Assembly: GCF_000472865.1 (NCBI RefSeq)
Contig: NZ_AXAP01000075.1
Span: 1-40,499, forward strand
DNA: 40,499 bases
Origin: Bradyrhizobium elkanii WSM2783
Lineage (GTDB): Bacteria; Pseudomonadota; Alphaproteobacteria; Rhizobiales; Xanthobacteraceae
Direction: 5' to 3'
Shown here: positions 16,091 to 24,756 of the stretch, one piece after another
How positions within the stretch are numbered: position 1 is the stretch's first letter
Layout of the letters: each line of letters opens with the position of its first letter
The notes under the pieces: model-generated
The model's database searches: none
Told to the model about the DNA's origin: nothing
The model's input: the letters and a program-made list of their open reading frames with translations, nothing else
Translations under genes and position numbers: made by a program

Positions 16091-17080
16091 ATGCCTCAGA
16101 TGACTCTTCCCATCGTCGATATAGCCCCCTTCGTCCACGGTGACGCTGCGGCCCGCCAGAAGGTCGGACTGGCGTTTGGTCATGCGTTCGAAAGTATCGG
16201 TTTCGCCGTTGTGGTCGGGCACGGGGTGCCGGAACAGCTCGCGAGCGACACCTATGGCGCGGTGAAGGACTATTTCGCGCAGCCCATGGCGACGAAGCTG
16301 CAGAATGCGGCACCCGAGAAGACCAAGGGGCGCGGCTATCTGCCGATCGGAATCGAGAGTGTCGCCAAGACCCTGTCGGGCGAAACGCCGCCTGACCTGT
16401 GCGAGGCCCTGGTGTTTGCGGCTCCGCACCGGGAAGCCCACAGCGGCCGGCCGAATATATGGCCTGCCAGTCCGGTCGGGCTTCGAGACTTGGTTGAAGC
16501 CTGGTCGGCCGAGATTATGACGCTCGCCGCCCGTCTCACGCGTCTTTCGGCGTTGGCCCTCGATCTGCCAGAAGACTATTTCGCGTCCTCGTATGCCGAT
16601 CCATCGATCACGCTGCGCTTTGTGCATTATCCCGATCAGCCGCAACCGCCTGCGCCGGGTCAATTGCGCTATGGCGCCCATCATGACTACGGTGGCCTGA
16701 CCATCCTGCGGCAGGACGAGGCGCCGGGCGGTCTCGAGGTCTGTGATCGCGACGGGACATGGAGCGAGGTTGGCGTCGTCCCGAACTCCTTCGTGATCAA
16801 TGTCGGCGATCTGATGTCGCGATGGACCAATGGCCGCTGGCGCTCGACGCTGCATCGGGTATCCAACCCCGATCGCAGCCTCACAGGCTCGACCGCGCGC
16901 CTGTCCATGGTGGCCTTCACGGGACCGAACGAGTCGGCCGAAGTCGCCTGCCTCCCGACTTGCGTCGATGCGGAGCATCCCGCGCTGTACGAGCCCGTGT
17001 TGGCTGGCGACTACATTCGCGCCAAGCTGACGGCATCCATGGATTTGAGCATGAAGCCCGAGGCCAGGCCACAGCCGTGA
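16091..17080 (+). CDS. 2-oxoglutarate/Fe(II)-dependent oxygenase, isopenicillin N synthase-like
   Basis: A 329-residue cytosolic non-haem iron oxygenase. The facial triad is His197-x-Asp199 (GAHHDYGG) and His255 (STLHRVSNP). Arg270-x-Ser272 (ARLSM) is the 2-oxoglutarate-binding RxS. The N-terminal LPIVDIAPF and GFAVVVGHGVP are the DIOX-N module. Length and motifs fit the IPNS/flavonol-synthase-like family, which hydroxylates or desaturates small molecules. The primary substrate is unknown. Pairing with a solute-binding protein 37 bp upstream suggests a catabolic or salvage step on an imported compound. It is convergent with the MAPEG gene (10-bp gap). Confidence 0.9.
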   Translation: MPQMTLPIVDIAPFVHGDAAARQKVGLAFGHAFESIGFAVVVGHGVPEQLASDTYGAVKDYFAQPMATKLQNAAPEKTKGRGYLPIGIESVAKTLSGETPPDLCEALVFAAPHREAHSGRPNIWPASPVGLRDLVEAWSAEIMTLAARLTRLSALALDLPEDYFASSYADPSITLRFVHYPDQPQPPAPGQLRYGAHHDYGGLTILRQDEAPGGLEVCDRDGTWSEVGVVPNSFVINVGDLMSRWTNGRWRSTLHRVSNPDRSLTGSTARLSMVAFTGPNESAEVACLPTCVDAEHPALYEPVLAGDYIRAKLTASMDLSMKPEARPQP

Positions 17081-17090
17081 AGCACTGTAA

Positions 17091-17489
17091 TCAGAACGCC
17101 CTGAATATCGCCACCGCGAGTACGGCCTGCGCCAGGAAGCCGATGACGAAGGCGAGGGTGCGGAACACCGGCAAGCCGAGCGTGTAGACGATCAGGTGCG
17201 CGACGCGGGACCAGAAATAGACGGCGCAAGCGAGCACGGTCCATTTGGTCGAGTAGTCGATTGCGTTGAGGATCAAGACCAGCGGCGCGAAAATGATGAG
17301 GTTCTCGACCGCGTTGTCGTGCGCGAACATCAGCCGGTTCGCCCAGTCGGCGTGAGGCTTGTCGTTGCGCGACGGATTGGCCATCGCGCCGGCGAGGCCG
17401 CGGACCTGGCAGCGGTTGATGGCATAGGGAATCCACAATATTCCGGTCAGGATTACCGTCAGCGTCAGCCAGAACAGTTCGCGCGTCAT
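17091..17489 (-). CDS. MAPEG-family membrane protein
   Basis: A 132-residue protein with four predicted membrane helices: residues about 5-25, 57-77, 80-100 and 108-130. RLMFAHDNAVENLIIFAPLVLI matches the E-N-x-x-x-F-A-P pattern of MAPEG proteins (PF01124), and FWSRVAHLIVYTLGLPVFRTLAF matches the later R-x-x-x-x-x-Y-x-x-G-x-P-x-x-R element. Eukaryotic members are glutathione or eicosanoid enzymes; the role of bacterial members is mostly unknown. GAGGGG lies just before the ATG. It is on the same strand as phaC, with 94 bp between, and could be co-transcribed after it. Confidence 0.88.
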   Translation of the reverse strand: MTRELFWLTLTVILTGILWIPYAINRCQVRGLAGAMANPSRNDKPHADWANRLMFAHDNAVENLIIFAPLVLILNAIDYSTKWTVLACAVYFWSRVAHLIVYTLGLPVFRTLAFVIGFLAQAVLAVAIFRAF

Positions 17490-17583
17490 TGGTTTCCCCT
17501 CGGTTGAGCTGCGTCCCGTCTGGAGCGTGATGGTTTTTCTGCTCCGATGGACGCTTGATTATACCGAAGCGGCGCGCCTCGCG

Positions 17584-19389
17584 CTATGCGCGCACCCGGA
17601 CATAGCTGCCGGGAGCTTCTTCGATCGGTGGCAGTGCCTCCGAGCCGACCGCGCGCGCAGGCACTGTCTCGGCATCGATGCTTTCCAGCCATTCGCGCCA
17701 ATCGGGCCACCACGATCCCTTGTGCTCCTTGGCGCTCTTCAGCCAGTCGGAAAGCTTGGCGTCCTTGATGTTGTCGTTGGTCCAGTACTGGTACTTGTTG
17801 GCCGCAGGCGGGTTGACCACGCCGGCGATATGGCCGGAGCCGGACAGCACATATTTCACCGGCCCGCCGAAGAATTGCGATCCGTACAGCACCGACTCGG
17901 CCGGCGCGATGTGATCCTCGCGGGTCGCGAGGTTGTAGACCGGCACCTTCACCTTGGAGAGATCGAGCAGCGTGTTGTCCAGCACCATGGTGCCGGAGGA
18001 AAGCCGGTTCTCCAGATAGCAGTTGCGCAGGTAATAGGAATGGTTCGCCGCCGGCATCCGCGTCGCGTCGGAGTTCCAGTGCAGCAGGTCGAACGAGGAG
18101 GGCGGCTGCCCCTTCAGGTAGTTGCTGACGACATAATTCCAGATCAGGTCATTCGAGCGCAGCATGTTGAAGGCCATCGCCATCTTGCTGCCCTCGAGCA
18201 CGCCACGCTGCTCCATGTCGCGCTCGAGCGCGGAAATCTGGTCCTCGTCGACGAACACCAGGAGGTCGCCGGCATGGGTGAAGTCGACCTGAGAGGCGAA
18301 GAACGTGGCCGAGGTGACGCGCACCCGGCGCTTCTCGGCGAGCCAGGCGAGCGTCGCGGCAAGGAGGGTGCCGCCGACGCAATAGCCGACGGTGTGAACC
18401 TTCATCTCGCCGGTCACCTTCTCGATGACGTCCATCGCGGTCAGCGGTCCTTCGGTCATGTAGTCGGAAAAGGTCTTCTTGCCGAGATCGCGATCGGGAT
18501 TGACCCAGGAGATCACGAACACGGTCAGTCCCTGGTCGACGCACCATTTGATGAAGGACTTCTCGGGCCTGAGATCGAGGATGTAGTACTTGTTGATCCA
18601 TGGCGGCACGATCAGGAGCGGCGTGCGCAGCACCGTCTCCGTGGTCGGCGAGTACTGGATCAACTGCATCAACTCGTTTTGATAGATCACCTTGCCCGGC
18701 GTGGTTGCCATGTTGACGCCGACCGCGAGGTTGGTCGGGTCGGACTGGCGGATCCGCAGCGTGCCGTGGCCGGCCTCGATGTCCTCCGCCAGCATCTTCA
18801 TGCCGCGAACGAGGTTGTCGCCGTTGGTCTCCATCGTGGTGCGCAGCACTTCCGGATTGGTCAAAACGAAATTCGACGGCGCCAGGGCGTTGGTGATCTG
18901 CTGGACGTAGAACTCGGCCTTTTTGCGGGTGTGCGGGTCGATGCCCTCGGCGTTGCGCACCAGCTCGTGCGCCCATTGCGTGGTGAGCAGATAGAGCTGC
19001 AGGATGAAGTCGAAGAACTGGTTCGACCGCCATTCCGGGTCGGCGAAGCGCTTGTCGCGCGGTGCGGGATCAATCGCGGCCTTGGCTTCCTGGCCGGCCA
19101 TGCGGCGGGCGGCTGAGCCGAACAGGTCGAGATAGGCCTTGCCAAGCTTGGTCTGCAGGTCAGCGGCCCGATCCTGGTCCGAGAGCCAGTATTCGGCGAC
19201 CGCGGTGAAGGTCTTGATCACCTCCGCAAACTCGCCTCCCGCCTTGTCCTTGATGTCAGCGTTTTCGCGCGGCTTCAGATAGGCCGCAAGCGCCTGGCCG
19301 GAGCTCTCCAGCGCACGCGCAATGTTCATTGCGAAGGCTTCGCCGTCGAACTTCTTTGTGGCCTGGGTTTCGAGGGTAACGTCGCTCAT
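17584..19389 (-). CDS. phaC: Class I poly(3-hydroxyalkanoate) synthase
   Basis: A 601-residue polymerase that builds polyhydroxybutyrate from (R)-3-hydroxyacyl-CoA at the granule surface. The lipase-like box is GYCVGG with nucleophile Cys337. The catalytic Asp (TREDHIAPAESV) and His (GSGHIAGVVNPP) follow in order. The N-terminal part (about 55-260) includes NPEVLRTTMETNGDNLVRGMKMLAEDI, typical of class I PhaC. The length is normal for class I. The phasin, phaA/B and phaR genes are not in the window. A TGC-rich near-palindrome 83 bases upstream could be a regulator site. The start at 19389 has no strong ribosome site, but the family begins close to it. Confidence 0.95.
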   Translation of the reverse strand: MSDVTLETQATKKFDGEAFAMNIARALESSGQALAAYLKPRENADIKDKAGGEFAEVIKTFTAVAEYWLSDQDRAADLQTKLGKAYLDLFGSAARRMAGQEAKAAIDPAPRDKRFADPEWRSNQFFDFILQLYLLTTQWAHELVRNAEGIDPHTRKKAEFYVQQITNALAPSNFVLTNPEVLRTTMETNGDNLVRGMKMLAEDIEAGHGTLRIRQSDPTNLAVGVNMATTPGKVIYQNELMQLIQYSPTTETVLRTPLLIVPPWINKYYILDLRPEKSFIKWCVDQGLTVFVISWVNPDRDLGKKTFSDYMTEGPLTAMDVIEKVTGEMKVHTVGYCVGGTLLAATLAWLAEKRRVRVTSATFFASQVDFTHAGDLLVFVDEDQISALERDMEQRGVLEGSKMAMAFNMLRSNDLIWNYVVSNYLKGQPPSSFDLLHWNSDATRMPAANHSYYLRNCYLENRLSSGTMVLDNTLLDLSKVKVPVYNLATREDHIAPAESVLYGSQFFGGPVKYVLSGSGHIAGVVNPPAANKYQYWTNDNIKDAKLSDWLKSAKEHKGSWWPDWREWLESIDAETVPARAVGSEALPPIEEAPGSYVRVRA

Positions 19390-19471
19390 GCAGTGGACAC
19401 TATCGCTTCAATTGAGCCGCGTCATCGCGCGGTGCGGCAAGCAAGATGTAGGATTTCTCTAGGTTTTCGCA

Positions 19472-19488
19472 TTGTTGCACTGCGACAA
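19472..19488. promoter_or_regulatory. TGC-rich near-palindrome upstream of phaC (possible PhaR-type site)
   Basis: TTGTTGCACTGCGACAA has 8-base arms with one mismatch around a central C. Part of it recurs inverted at 19605-19618 (TTTGTCGCTGCAAA), so GCGACAAAT is shared by the two. Both lie in the 275-bp gap between phaC and the divergent lipoprotein gene. PhaR repressors of PHA genes are reported to prefer TGC-rich palindromes; assignment to PhaR is inference. Confidence 0.4.
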
Positions 19489-19664
19489 ATTCCTCCCAGT
19501 TCCGACACATTGAAGCCGCATCAATCGGATTTGTTGTTCACGACTTAATCGTTTCGGGCGACAATGGTTTGAACGGTTAGGGCAGAGCCGAAGCGATCAG
19601 ACGATTTGTCGCTGCAAAGCTCGTACCAGTGATTGGTTACCGGCAAGTGGGGACTTCCGGACGT

Positions 19665-19949
19665 ATGCGTATCGATCGAATGAAAAGGCTGCTCGCGGTC
19701 GGCGCGCTGCTTGCGTCCGCGGTGGCGCTGAGCGGCTGCTCCACGTCGATCGCGGATCTTCCCGGCATCGGGACGCCAGCCGATGCCCCGGCGCGTCCGA
19801 AGGACGCCGGCGGGTATCTTCCGGTGCACGACATGCCGCCGGATCGTGAGGAGGCGCCGATGAAGCCGGCGGAGCAGGCCAAGATCGAGGCCGAGCTGAA
19901 GGCCGCGCGCGACCGCCAAGCCACGGCCGCACAAAACGCCGGCAAGTGA
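19665..19949 (+). CDS. Small lipoprotein, function unknown
   Basis: A 94-residue protein with a lipoprotein signal: MKRLLAVGALLASAVALSGC has the lipobox LSGC, so it would be lipidated at that cysteine and anchored in the inner or outer membrane. The mature part is short, Pro/Ala/Glu-rich, with a helical stretch (KPAEQAKIEAELKAARDRQ) and no recognised domain. The start at 19665 is preferred; an internal ATG at 19680 would give 89 residues and the same signal. The gene is divergent from phaC and 212 bp ahead of the aminotransferase. Confidence 0.75.
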   Translation: MRIDRMKRLLAVGALLASAVALSGCSTSIADLPGIGTPADAPARPKDAGGYLPVHDMPPDREEAPMKPAEQAKIEAELKAARDRQATAAQNAGK

Positions 19950-20161
19950 AGCCGCAGCAAGCTAATCGCTGGCGCTGCCACCGCTACATGCTAAAAGAAC
20001 CTCAATTCAACCGCATATCCGGTCGCCGAGCCCAGATTTTGCGTCTGGAAACGCTCTAAGTCATTGATTGGGCGTAATTTCCGGGCCAAACCGGGCTTGG
20101 TCTCGGCAAACCGCGTAAACGCGCGCGATTCTGCCGTGCCGGTCGTCGGAGCAAAGGTCCC

Positions 20162-21382
20162 ATGGAAGAGTTCTATCGCATTCGCCGTCTGCCGCCTTAC
20201 GTGTTCGAGAAGGTCAACCAGGCCAAGGCAGCGGCGCGCAATGCCGGGGCCGACATCATCGACATGGGCATGGGCAACCCGGACCTGTCGACGCCGCCCC
20301 ATGTACTCGAGAAGTTGAAGGAAACTCTCGGCAAGCCGCGGACCGACCGCTATTCGGCCTCGCGGGGCATCAACGGCCTTCGCAAGGCGCAGGCTGCGTA
20401 TTACGCGCGGCGATTCGGCGTGAAGCTCAATCCGGACACCCAGGTGGTGGCGACGCTGGGCTCGAAGGAGGGCTTTGCCAATGTGGCGCAGGCAATCACC
20501 GCGCCCGGCGACGTCATCCTGTGCCCGAATCCGAGCTATCCGATCCATGCCTTCGGCTTCCTGATGGCGGGCGGGGTGATCCGCTCGGTGCCGTCGGAGC
20601 CGACGCCGCAATTCTTCGAGGCGGTGGAACGGGCGATCATCCATTCGATCCCGAAGCCGCTCGCGCTCGTGGTCTGCTATCCTTCCAACCCGACGGCCTA
20701 TGTCGCCGATCTCGATTTCTACAAAGACCTCGTCGCGTTCGCGAAGAAGCACGAGATATTCATCCTCTCGGACCTCGCTTACGCCGAAGTTTATTTCGAC
20801 GACAACAATCCGCCACCTTCGGTGCTGCAGGTGCCGGGCGCGATGGACGTCACCGTCGAATTCACCTCGATGTCGAAGACCTATTCGATGGCCGGCTGGC
20901 GCATGGGCTTTGCGGTCGGCAACGAGCGCATCATCGCGGCTCTGGCGCGGGTGAAATCCTATCTCGATTACGGCGCCTTCACGCCGATCCAGGTGGCCGC
21001 GACTGCGGCGCTGAACGGGCCGGACGACTGTATCCGCGAGATGCGCGAGACCTATCGCCGGCGGCGCGACACGCTGGTGGAAGCGTTCGGCCGCGCCGGC
21101 TGGGACATCCCGCCGCCGCAAGCTTCGATGTTCGCCTGGGCGCCGCTGCCGAAAGCGTTCGAGGATATCGGCAGCATGCAGTTCGCGACCCTGCTTGTGG
21201 AAAAATCCGGCGTGGTGGTGTCGCCCGGCGTTGCCTTCGGCGAGCACGGCGAGGGTTTTGTCCGCATCGCGATGGTGGAAAACGAGCAACGTATTCGCCA
21301 GGCCGCGCGCGGTGTGCGCCGCTTCCTTGAAAGCGGCATCGAAACGTTGCACAACGTGGTTCCTCTCGCCAACCGGCGTTAA
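20162..21382 (+). CDS. PLP-dependent aminotransferase (class I/II, AlaC/LL-DAP-aminotransferase-like)
   Basis: A 406-residue fold-type I aminotransferase. The PLP lysine is Lys239 in FTSMSKTYSMAGWRMGF. NPSYPIHAFG, YPSNPTAYVADLDFYKDLV and LSDLAYAEVYFD supply the cofactor pocket, and FVRIAMVENEQRIRQAARGVRRFL holds the C-terminal arginine region for substrate carboxylate. It resembles the alanine/aspartate and LL-diaminopimelate aminotransferase branch. The next gene, hom, starts 24 bp after the stop, so an operon and a role in aspartate-family amino-acid metabolism are likely. AAGG stands a few bases before the ATG. Confidence 0.9.
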   Translation: MEEFYRIRRLPPYVFEKVNQAKAAARNAGADIIDMGMGNPDLSTPPHVLEKLKETLGKPRTDRYSASRGINGLRKAQAAYYARRFGVKLNPDTQVVATLGSKEGFANVAQAITAPGDVILCPNPSYPIHAFGFLMAGGVIRSVPSEPTPQFFEAVERAIIHSIPKPLALVVCYPSNPTAYVADLDFYKDLVAFAKKHEIFILSDLAYAEVYFDDNNPPPSVLQVPGAMDVTVEFTSMSKTYSMAGWRMGFAVGNERIIAALARVKSYLDYGAFTPIQVAATAALNGPDDCIREMRETYRRRRDTLVEAFGRAGWDIPPPQASMFAWAPLPKAFEDIGSMQFATLLVEKSGVVVSPGVAFGEHGEGFVRIAMVENEQRIRQAARGVRRFLESGIETLHNVVPLANRR

Positions 21383-21406
21383 TCTCCTCCGGCAGGTCTG
21401 TTTGCA

Positions 21407-22723
21407 ATGGTCGCACCGCTGAAAGTGGGCATAGCGGGGCTCGGCACCGTTGGCGCCGAAGTCGTCCGCCTTATTGAGCAGCAGGGTGCCGCCTTGGCGG
21501 CGCGCAGCGGCCGCGGCGTGCGCGTCGTCGCGGTCACCGCGCGTTCGAAGAAGAAGCGCGGACTCGATTTGCGCGGCGTCGACTGGGCCGAAAGCCCGCA
21601 GGCGCTGGCCGAGGATTCCAATGTCGATTGCTTCGTCGAATTGATGGGGGGCGCCGATGATCCCGCCTTCTCGGCCATCGAGACTGCGCTGAAGGCCGGC
21701 AAGTCGGTAGTGACAGCCAACAAGGCGCTGATCGCCAAGCATGGGCTGCGGCTCGCCAAGGCCGCGGAGCAGCATGGCAGCGCACTGAATTACGAGGCCG
21801 CGGTCGGCGCGGCCATTCCCGTGATCAAGACGCTGCGCGAGGGGCTCTCCGGCACCAGCGTCAATCGCGTCTACGGCATCCTCAACGGCACCTGCAATTA
21901 CATCCTGACGCGGATGGAGCATGAGGGACTGTCGTTTGAGGAATGTTTGAAGGACGCGCAGCGGCTCGGTTATGCCGAAGCCAATCCGTCCTTCGACGTC
22001 GACGGACACGACACCGCGCAAAAGCTTGCGATTCTGGCGAGCCTCGCCTTCGGCACCAAGGTCGCGCAAACCGCCGTCTATGTCGAAGGCATTTCCTCGA
22101 TCACGCCCGAAGACCTGCGTGCGGCGGAGGAACTCGGATATCGCGTCAAGCTGCTCGGCGTTGCGGTGCGAACTGCAAAGGGCATCGAGCAGCGAGTGCA
22201 TCCCACCATGGTGCCGAAATCTTCGTCGATTGCCCAAGTGATGGGCGTCACCAATGCGGTGACGATCGACGGTGAGGGCATTCCGCCGATCACACTGGTC
22301 GGGCCGGGCGCCGGCGGGGCGGCGACCGCGTCCGCCGTCGTTGCCGATATCGCCGACGTCGCGCGCGGCATCCGCGCAACGCCGTTTGGCCGGCCGGTCG
22401 ACAGCCTGCGCGCGACGACAAAGGCGCCGATGGAGCGCCATGAGGGCGGGTATTACATCCGTCTTCTGGCCCGCGACCACGCCGGCACCGCCGCGACCAT
22501 CGCAACGCGGCTTGCGGAACAGAAGATTTCGCTGGAATCGATCGTGCAGCGCCACCGCAATGACGGTGATGTTAACGGTTCGGCCAAAAAAGCTTCACCG
22601 GTTCCTGTCATTCTGATTACCTACGCGACCAGTGAAGATGCGGTTCACCGGGCGCTCAAGGCCGTGCAGCGCGACAGGGTCATCAGCGGTCGCCCGCAGG
22701 TGATCCGAATTGAGAAAAATTAG
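21407..22723 (+). CDS. hom: Homoserine dehydrogenase
   Basis: A 438-residue NAD(P)-dependent enzyme converting aspartate semialdehyde to homoserine on the way to threonine and methionine. The nucleotide-binding GIAGLGTVGAEVV is at residues 7-19; VTANKALIAKHG and YEAAVGAAIPVIKTLREGLSG carry the catalytic and substrate residues; GILNGTCNYILTRM is a family hallmark. The C-terminal ACT domain (about 350-438, YYIRLLARDHAGTAATIATRLAEQKISLESIVQR) probably binds threonine for feedback control. It forms an operon with the aminotransferase (24-bp gap), and glpX follows after 75 bp. Confidence 0.96.
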   Translation: MVAPLKVGIAGLGTVGAEVVRLIEQQGAALAARSGRGVRVVAVTARSKKKRGLDLRGVDWAESPQALAEDSNVDCFVELMGGADDPAFSAIETALKAGKSVVTANKALIAKHGLRLAKAAEQHGSALNYEAAVGAAIPVIKTLREGLSGTSVNRVYGILNGTCNYILTRMEHEGLSFEECLKDAQRLGYAEANPSFDVDGHDTAQKLAILASLAFGTKVAQTAVYVEGISSITPEDLRAAEELGYRVKLLGVAVRTAKGIEQRVHPTMVPKSSSIAQVMGVTNAVTIDGEGIPPITLVGPGAGGAATASAVVADIADVARGIRATPFGRPVDSLRATTKAPMERHEGGYYIRLLARDHAGTAATIATRLAEQKISLESIVQRHRNDGDVNGSAKKASPVPVILITYATSEDAVHRALKAVQRDRVISGRPQVIRIEKN

Positions 22724-22798
22724 TGTGCGATAGCGAACGCCTTCTACGTTAGATGATTGAATGCGGGCGAGGGGCCCGAAGGCTGAAGGAGTGCAGAG

Positions 22799-23797
22799 AT
22801 GTCGACCCATATTTCCGTCCCGCCACAACTTTTGCTCGAGCGCATTCTCACGCTCGAAATCGTGCGGGTGACGGAGCGGGCGGCGGTGTCGGCCGCGCGG
22901 CTGCGCGGCCACGGCCAGGAGAAGGCGGCCGACCAGGCCGCGGTCGACGCGATGCGCCGCGAACTCAACAAATTGCCGATCGAGGGCACCATCGTGATCG
23001 GCGAGGGCGAGCGCGACGAGGCGCCGATGCTGTTCATCGGCGAGAAAGTCGGGCTCAATGCCGGGCCGAAGGTCGATATCGCCGTCGATCCGCTGGAAGG
23101 CACCACGCTCTGCGCGAAGAACATGCCGGGCGCGATCGCCACGATGGCGATGGCCGATGGCGGCACGCTGCTGCACGCGCCCGACGTCTACATGGAGAAG
23201 ATCGCGATCGGTCCGGGCTACGACAAGAACGTGATCGAGCTCGACGCGTCGCCGGCCGACAACATCCAGCGGCTCGCCAAGGCCAAGGGCGTGCCGGCAT
23301 CGGCGATCACGGCGCTGGTGCTCGATCGTCCGCGCCATGCCGACATCATCACGAGCATCCGCTCGACTGGCGCCGCCGTGCGCCTGATCACCGACGGCGA
23401 CGTGGCCGGCGTGATCCACACCACCAACCCGGACGAGACGGGCGTCGACATCTATATGGGCACCGGCGGTGCGCCCGAGGGCGTGCTGGCCGCGGCAGCG
23501 CTGCGCTGCATCGGCGGCCAGATGCAGTGCCGCCTGATCCTTGACAGCGAGGAGAAGCGCGAGCGCGCGCACAAGATGGGCATCACCGATCCGAAGATGA
23601 TCTACGGCATCGAGGACATGGCGCGTGGCGACTGCCTGTTTGCTGCCACCGGCGTCACCACGGGCTCGCTGCTGACAGGCGTCAAGTTCAAGAAGGACAC
23701 GATCGAGACCGAGACGGTGGTGATGCGCTCGGTTACCGGCACCGTGCGCTACATCAAGGCGGAGCACCGCCAGCTCGAGAAGTTCCATCTCGATTGA
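22799..23797 (+). CDS. glpX: Class II fructose-1,6-bisphosphatase
   Basis: A 332-residue GlpX-type phosphatase that makes fructose 6-phosphate in gluconeogenesis; in alphaproteobacteria it can also act on sedoheptulose bisphosphate. It has metal and phosphate motifs GEGERDEAPMLFIGE, VDPLEGTTL and RLITDGDVAG, and the family ending VTTGSLLTGVKFKKD...TVVMRSVTGTVRYI. AAGGAG precedes the ATG at ideal spacing. It follows hom by 75 bp, a gene order I associate with Bradyrhizobium and Rhodopseudomonas. A GC-rich hairpin starts 12 bases after the stop codon. Confidence 0.95.
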   Translation: MSTHISVPPQLLLERILTLEIVRVTERAAVSAARLRGHGQEKAADQAAVDAMRRELNKLPIEGTIVIGEGERDEAPMLFIGEKVGLNAGPKVDIAVDPLEGTTLCAKNMPGAIATMAMADGGTLLHAPDVYMEKIAIGPGYDKNVIELDASPADNIQRLAKAKGVPASAITALVLDRPRHADIITSIRSTGAAVRLITDGDVAGVIHTTNPDETGVDIYMGTGGAPEGVLAAAALRCIGGQMQCRLILDSEEKRERAHKMGITDPKMIYGIEDMARGDCLFAATGVTTGSLLTGVKFKKDTIETETVVMRSVTGTVRYIKAEHRQLEKFHLD

Positions 23798-23809
23798 GGT
23801 GAACCGCCG

Positions 23810-23839
23810 TTCCGGGGAGCGCTGATGCGCGCCCCGGAA
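23810..23839. repeat. GC-rich hairpin after glpX
   Basis: Arms TTCCGGGG (23810-23817) and CCCCGGAA (23832-23839) with inner GCGC pairs. It is a short form of the palindrome at 12690-12789. It could end the hom-glpX transcript or protect its 3' end; there is no T-run. Confidence 0.6.
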
Positions 23840-23864
23840 TGACAAGAACAAACGGGAGGCGAGC

Positions 23865-24584
23865 ATGGCCGATCTTTCGGCGGTGAAGGCGCTGGTGTTC
23901 GACGTGTTCGGCACCGTCGTCGACTGGCGCACCAGCCTGATCAACGACTTCACGAAGTGGTCGAAGACGCGCGGCATCGAAGCCGACTGGACCGCGCTCG
24001 TTGACGGCTGGCGCGGGGTCTATGTCGCCTCGATGGACGAGGTGCGCAAACATCCCGAACGCGGCTATGTCATCCTCGACGTGCTGCACCGCCGCTCACT
24101 TGAGAAGCTGGTCGAGCAGCAGGGCATCAAGGGATTGACCGACGTCGACCTGCATTACCTCACCACGGGATGGCACCGCCTGCATCCCTGGCCCGACAGC
24201 ATAGCGGGGCTGGCGCGGCTGAAGGCGAAATACATCATCTCGCCGCTCTCGAACGGCAATGTCGCACTGCTGACCAACATGGCGAAGTTTGCCGGCCTGC
24301 CATGGGATCTCATCATGTCGGCCGAACTGTTCGAGCACTACAAGCCCGATCCCGAAACCTATCTTGGCGCCGCGAAATTGCTGTGCCTGCCGCCGGAGCA
24401 GGTGATGATGGTGGCCGCGCACAACGGCGATCTCAAGCATGCGCAGCAGAACGGCCTCAAGACCGCCTTTGTTGCGCGTCCGACCGAATACGGCCCGCTG
24501 CAGAAGGTCGACTTCGAAGCAACCGGCGACTGGGATATCGTCGCCAAGGATTTCCGCGCAATCGCCGATCGGATGGGTTGCTAG
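23865..24584 (+). CDS. Haloacid dehalogenase, type II (HAD superfamily)
   Basis: A 239-residue HAD enzyme of the 2-haloacid dehalogenase branch. The nucleophile is Asp13 in VFDVFGTVVDWR. Motif II is SPLSNGN, motif III is the Lys of HYKPDPETYLGAA, and motif IV lies in AAHNGDLKHAQQNGLKTAFVARPTEYGP. The type II members hydrolyse short-chain L-2-haloacids by an ester intermediate; a phosphatase-like activity is also possible because HAD annotation is often broad. The gene follows glpX after 67 bp, and a palindromic repeat comes after it. GGGAGG precedes the ATG. Confidence 0.88.
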   Translation: MADLSAVKALVFDVFGTVVDWRTSLINDFTKWSKTRGIEADWTALVDGWRGVYVASMDEVRKHPERGYVILDVLHRRSLEKLVEQQGIKGLTDVDLHYLTTGWHRLHPWPDSIAGLARLKAKYIISPLSNGNVALLTNMAKFAGLPWDLIMSAELFEHYKPDPETYLGAAKLLCLPPEQVMMVAAHNGDLKHAQQNGLKTAFVARPTEYGPLQKVDFEATGDWDIVAKDFRAIADRMGC

Positions 24585-24630
24585 CTGAGCAGCTCGTCGC
24601 GAAAAGCCAAGAAGAGCGCCACGCAGAAAG

Positions 24631-24736
24631 CCCTCATCCTGAGGAGGCCGCGCAGCGGCCGTCTCGAAGGATCGGCCGCGGGCGAGATCGGGGCCTCATG
24701 GTTCGAGACGCGCTGGCGCGCTCCTCACCATGAGGG
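24631..24736. repeat. Palindromic repeat (CCTCATCCTGAGG family)
   Basis: The ends are CCCTCATCCTGAGGAG and CTCCTCACCATGAGGG; inside are GTCTCGAAGGAT and ATGGTTCGAGAC as a second pair and a GC-rich core. It lies between the convergent HAD and chemoreceptor-like genes and could terminate both. This is a third repeat family in the window. Confidence 0.75.
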
Positions 24737-24756
24737 GACACCACACCGATCTAGGC

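Noticed and set aside
17527..19116. 529-codon ORF on the plus strand
   Set aside because: Antisense shadow of phaC.
19991..22555. 854-codon ORF on the minus strand
   Set aside because: Antisense to the aminotransferase and hom genes, which have clear motifs. The translation is Arg/His-rich with no recognisable domain.
22595..23977. 460-codon ORF on the minus strand
   Set aside because: Antisense shadow of glpX.
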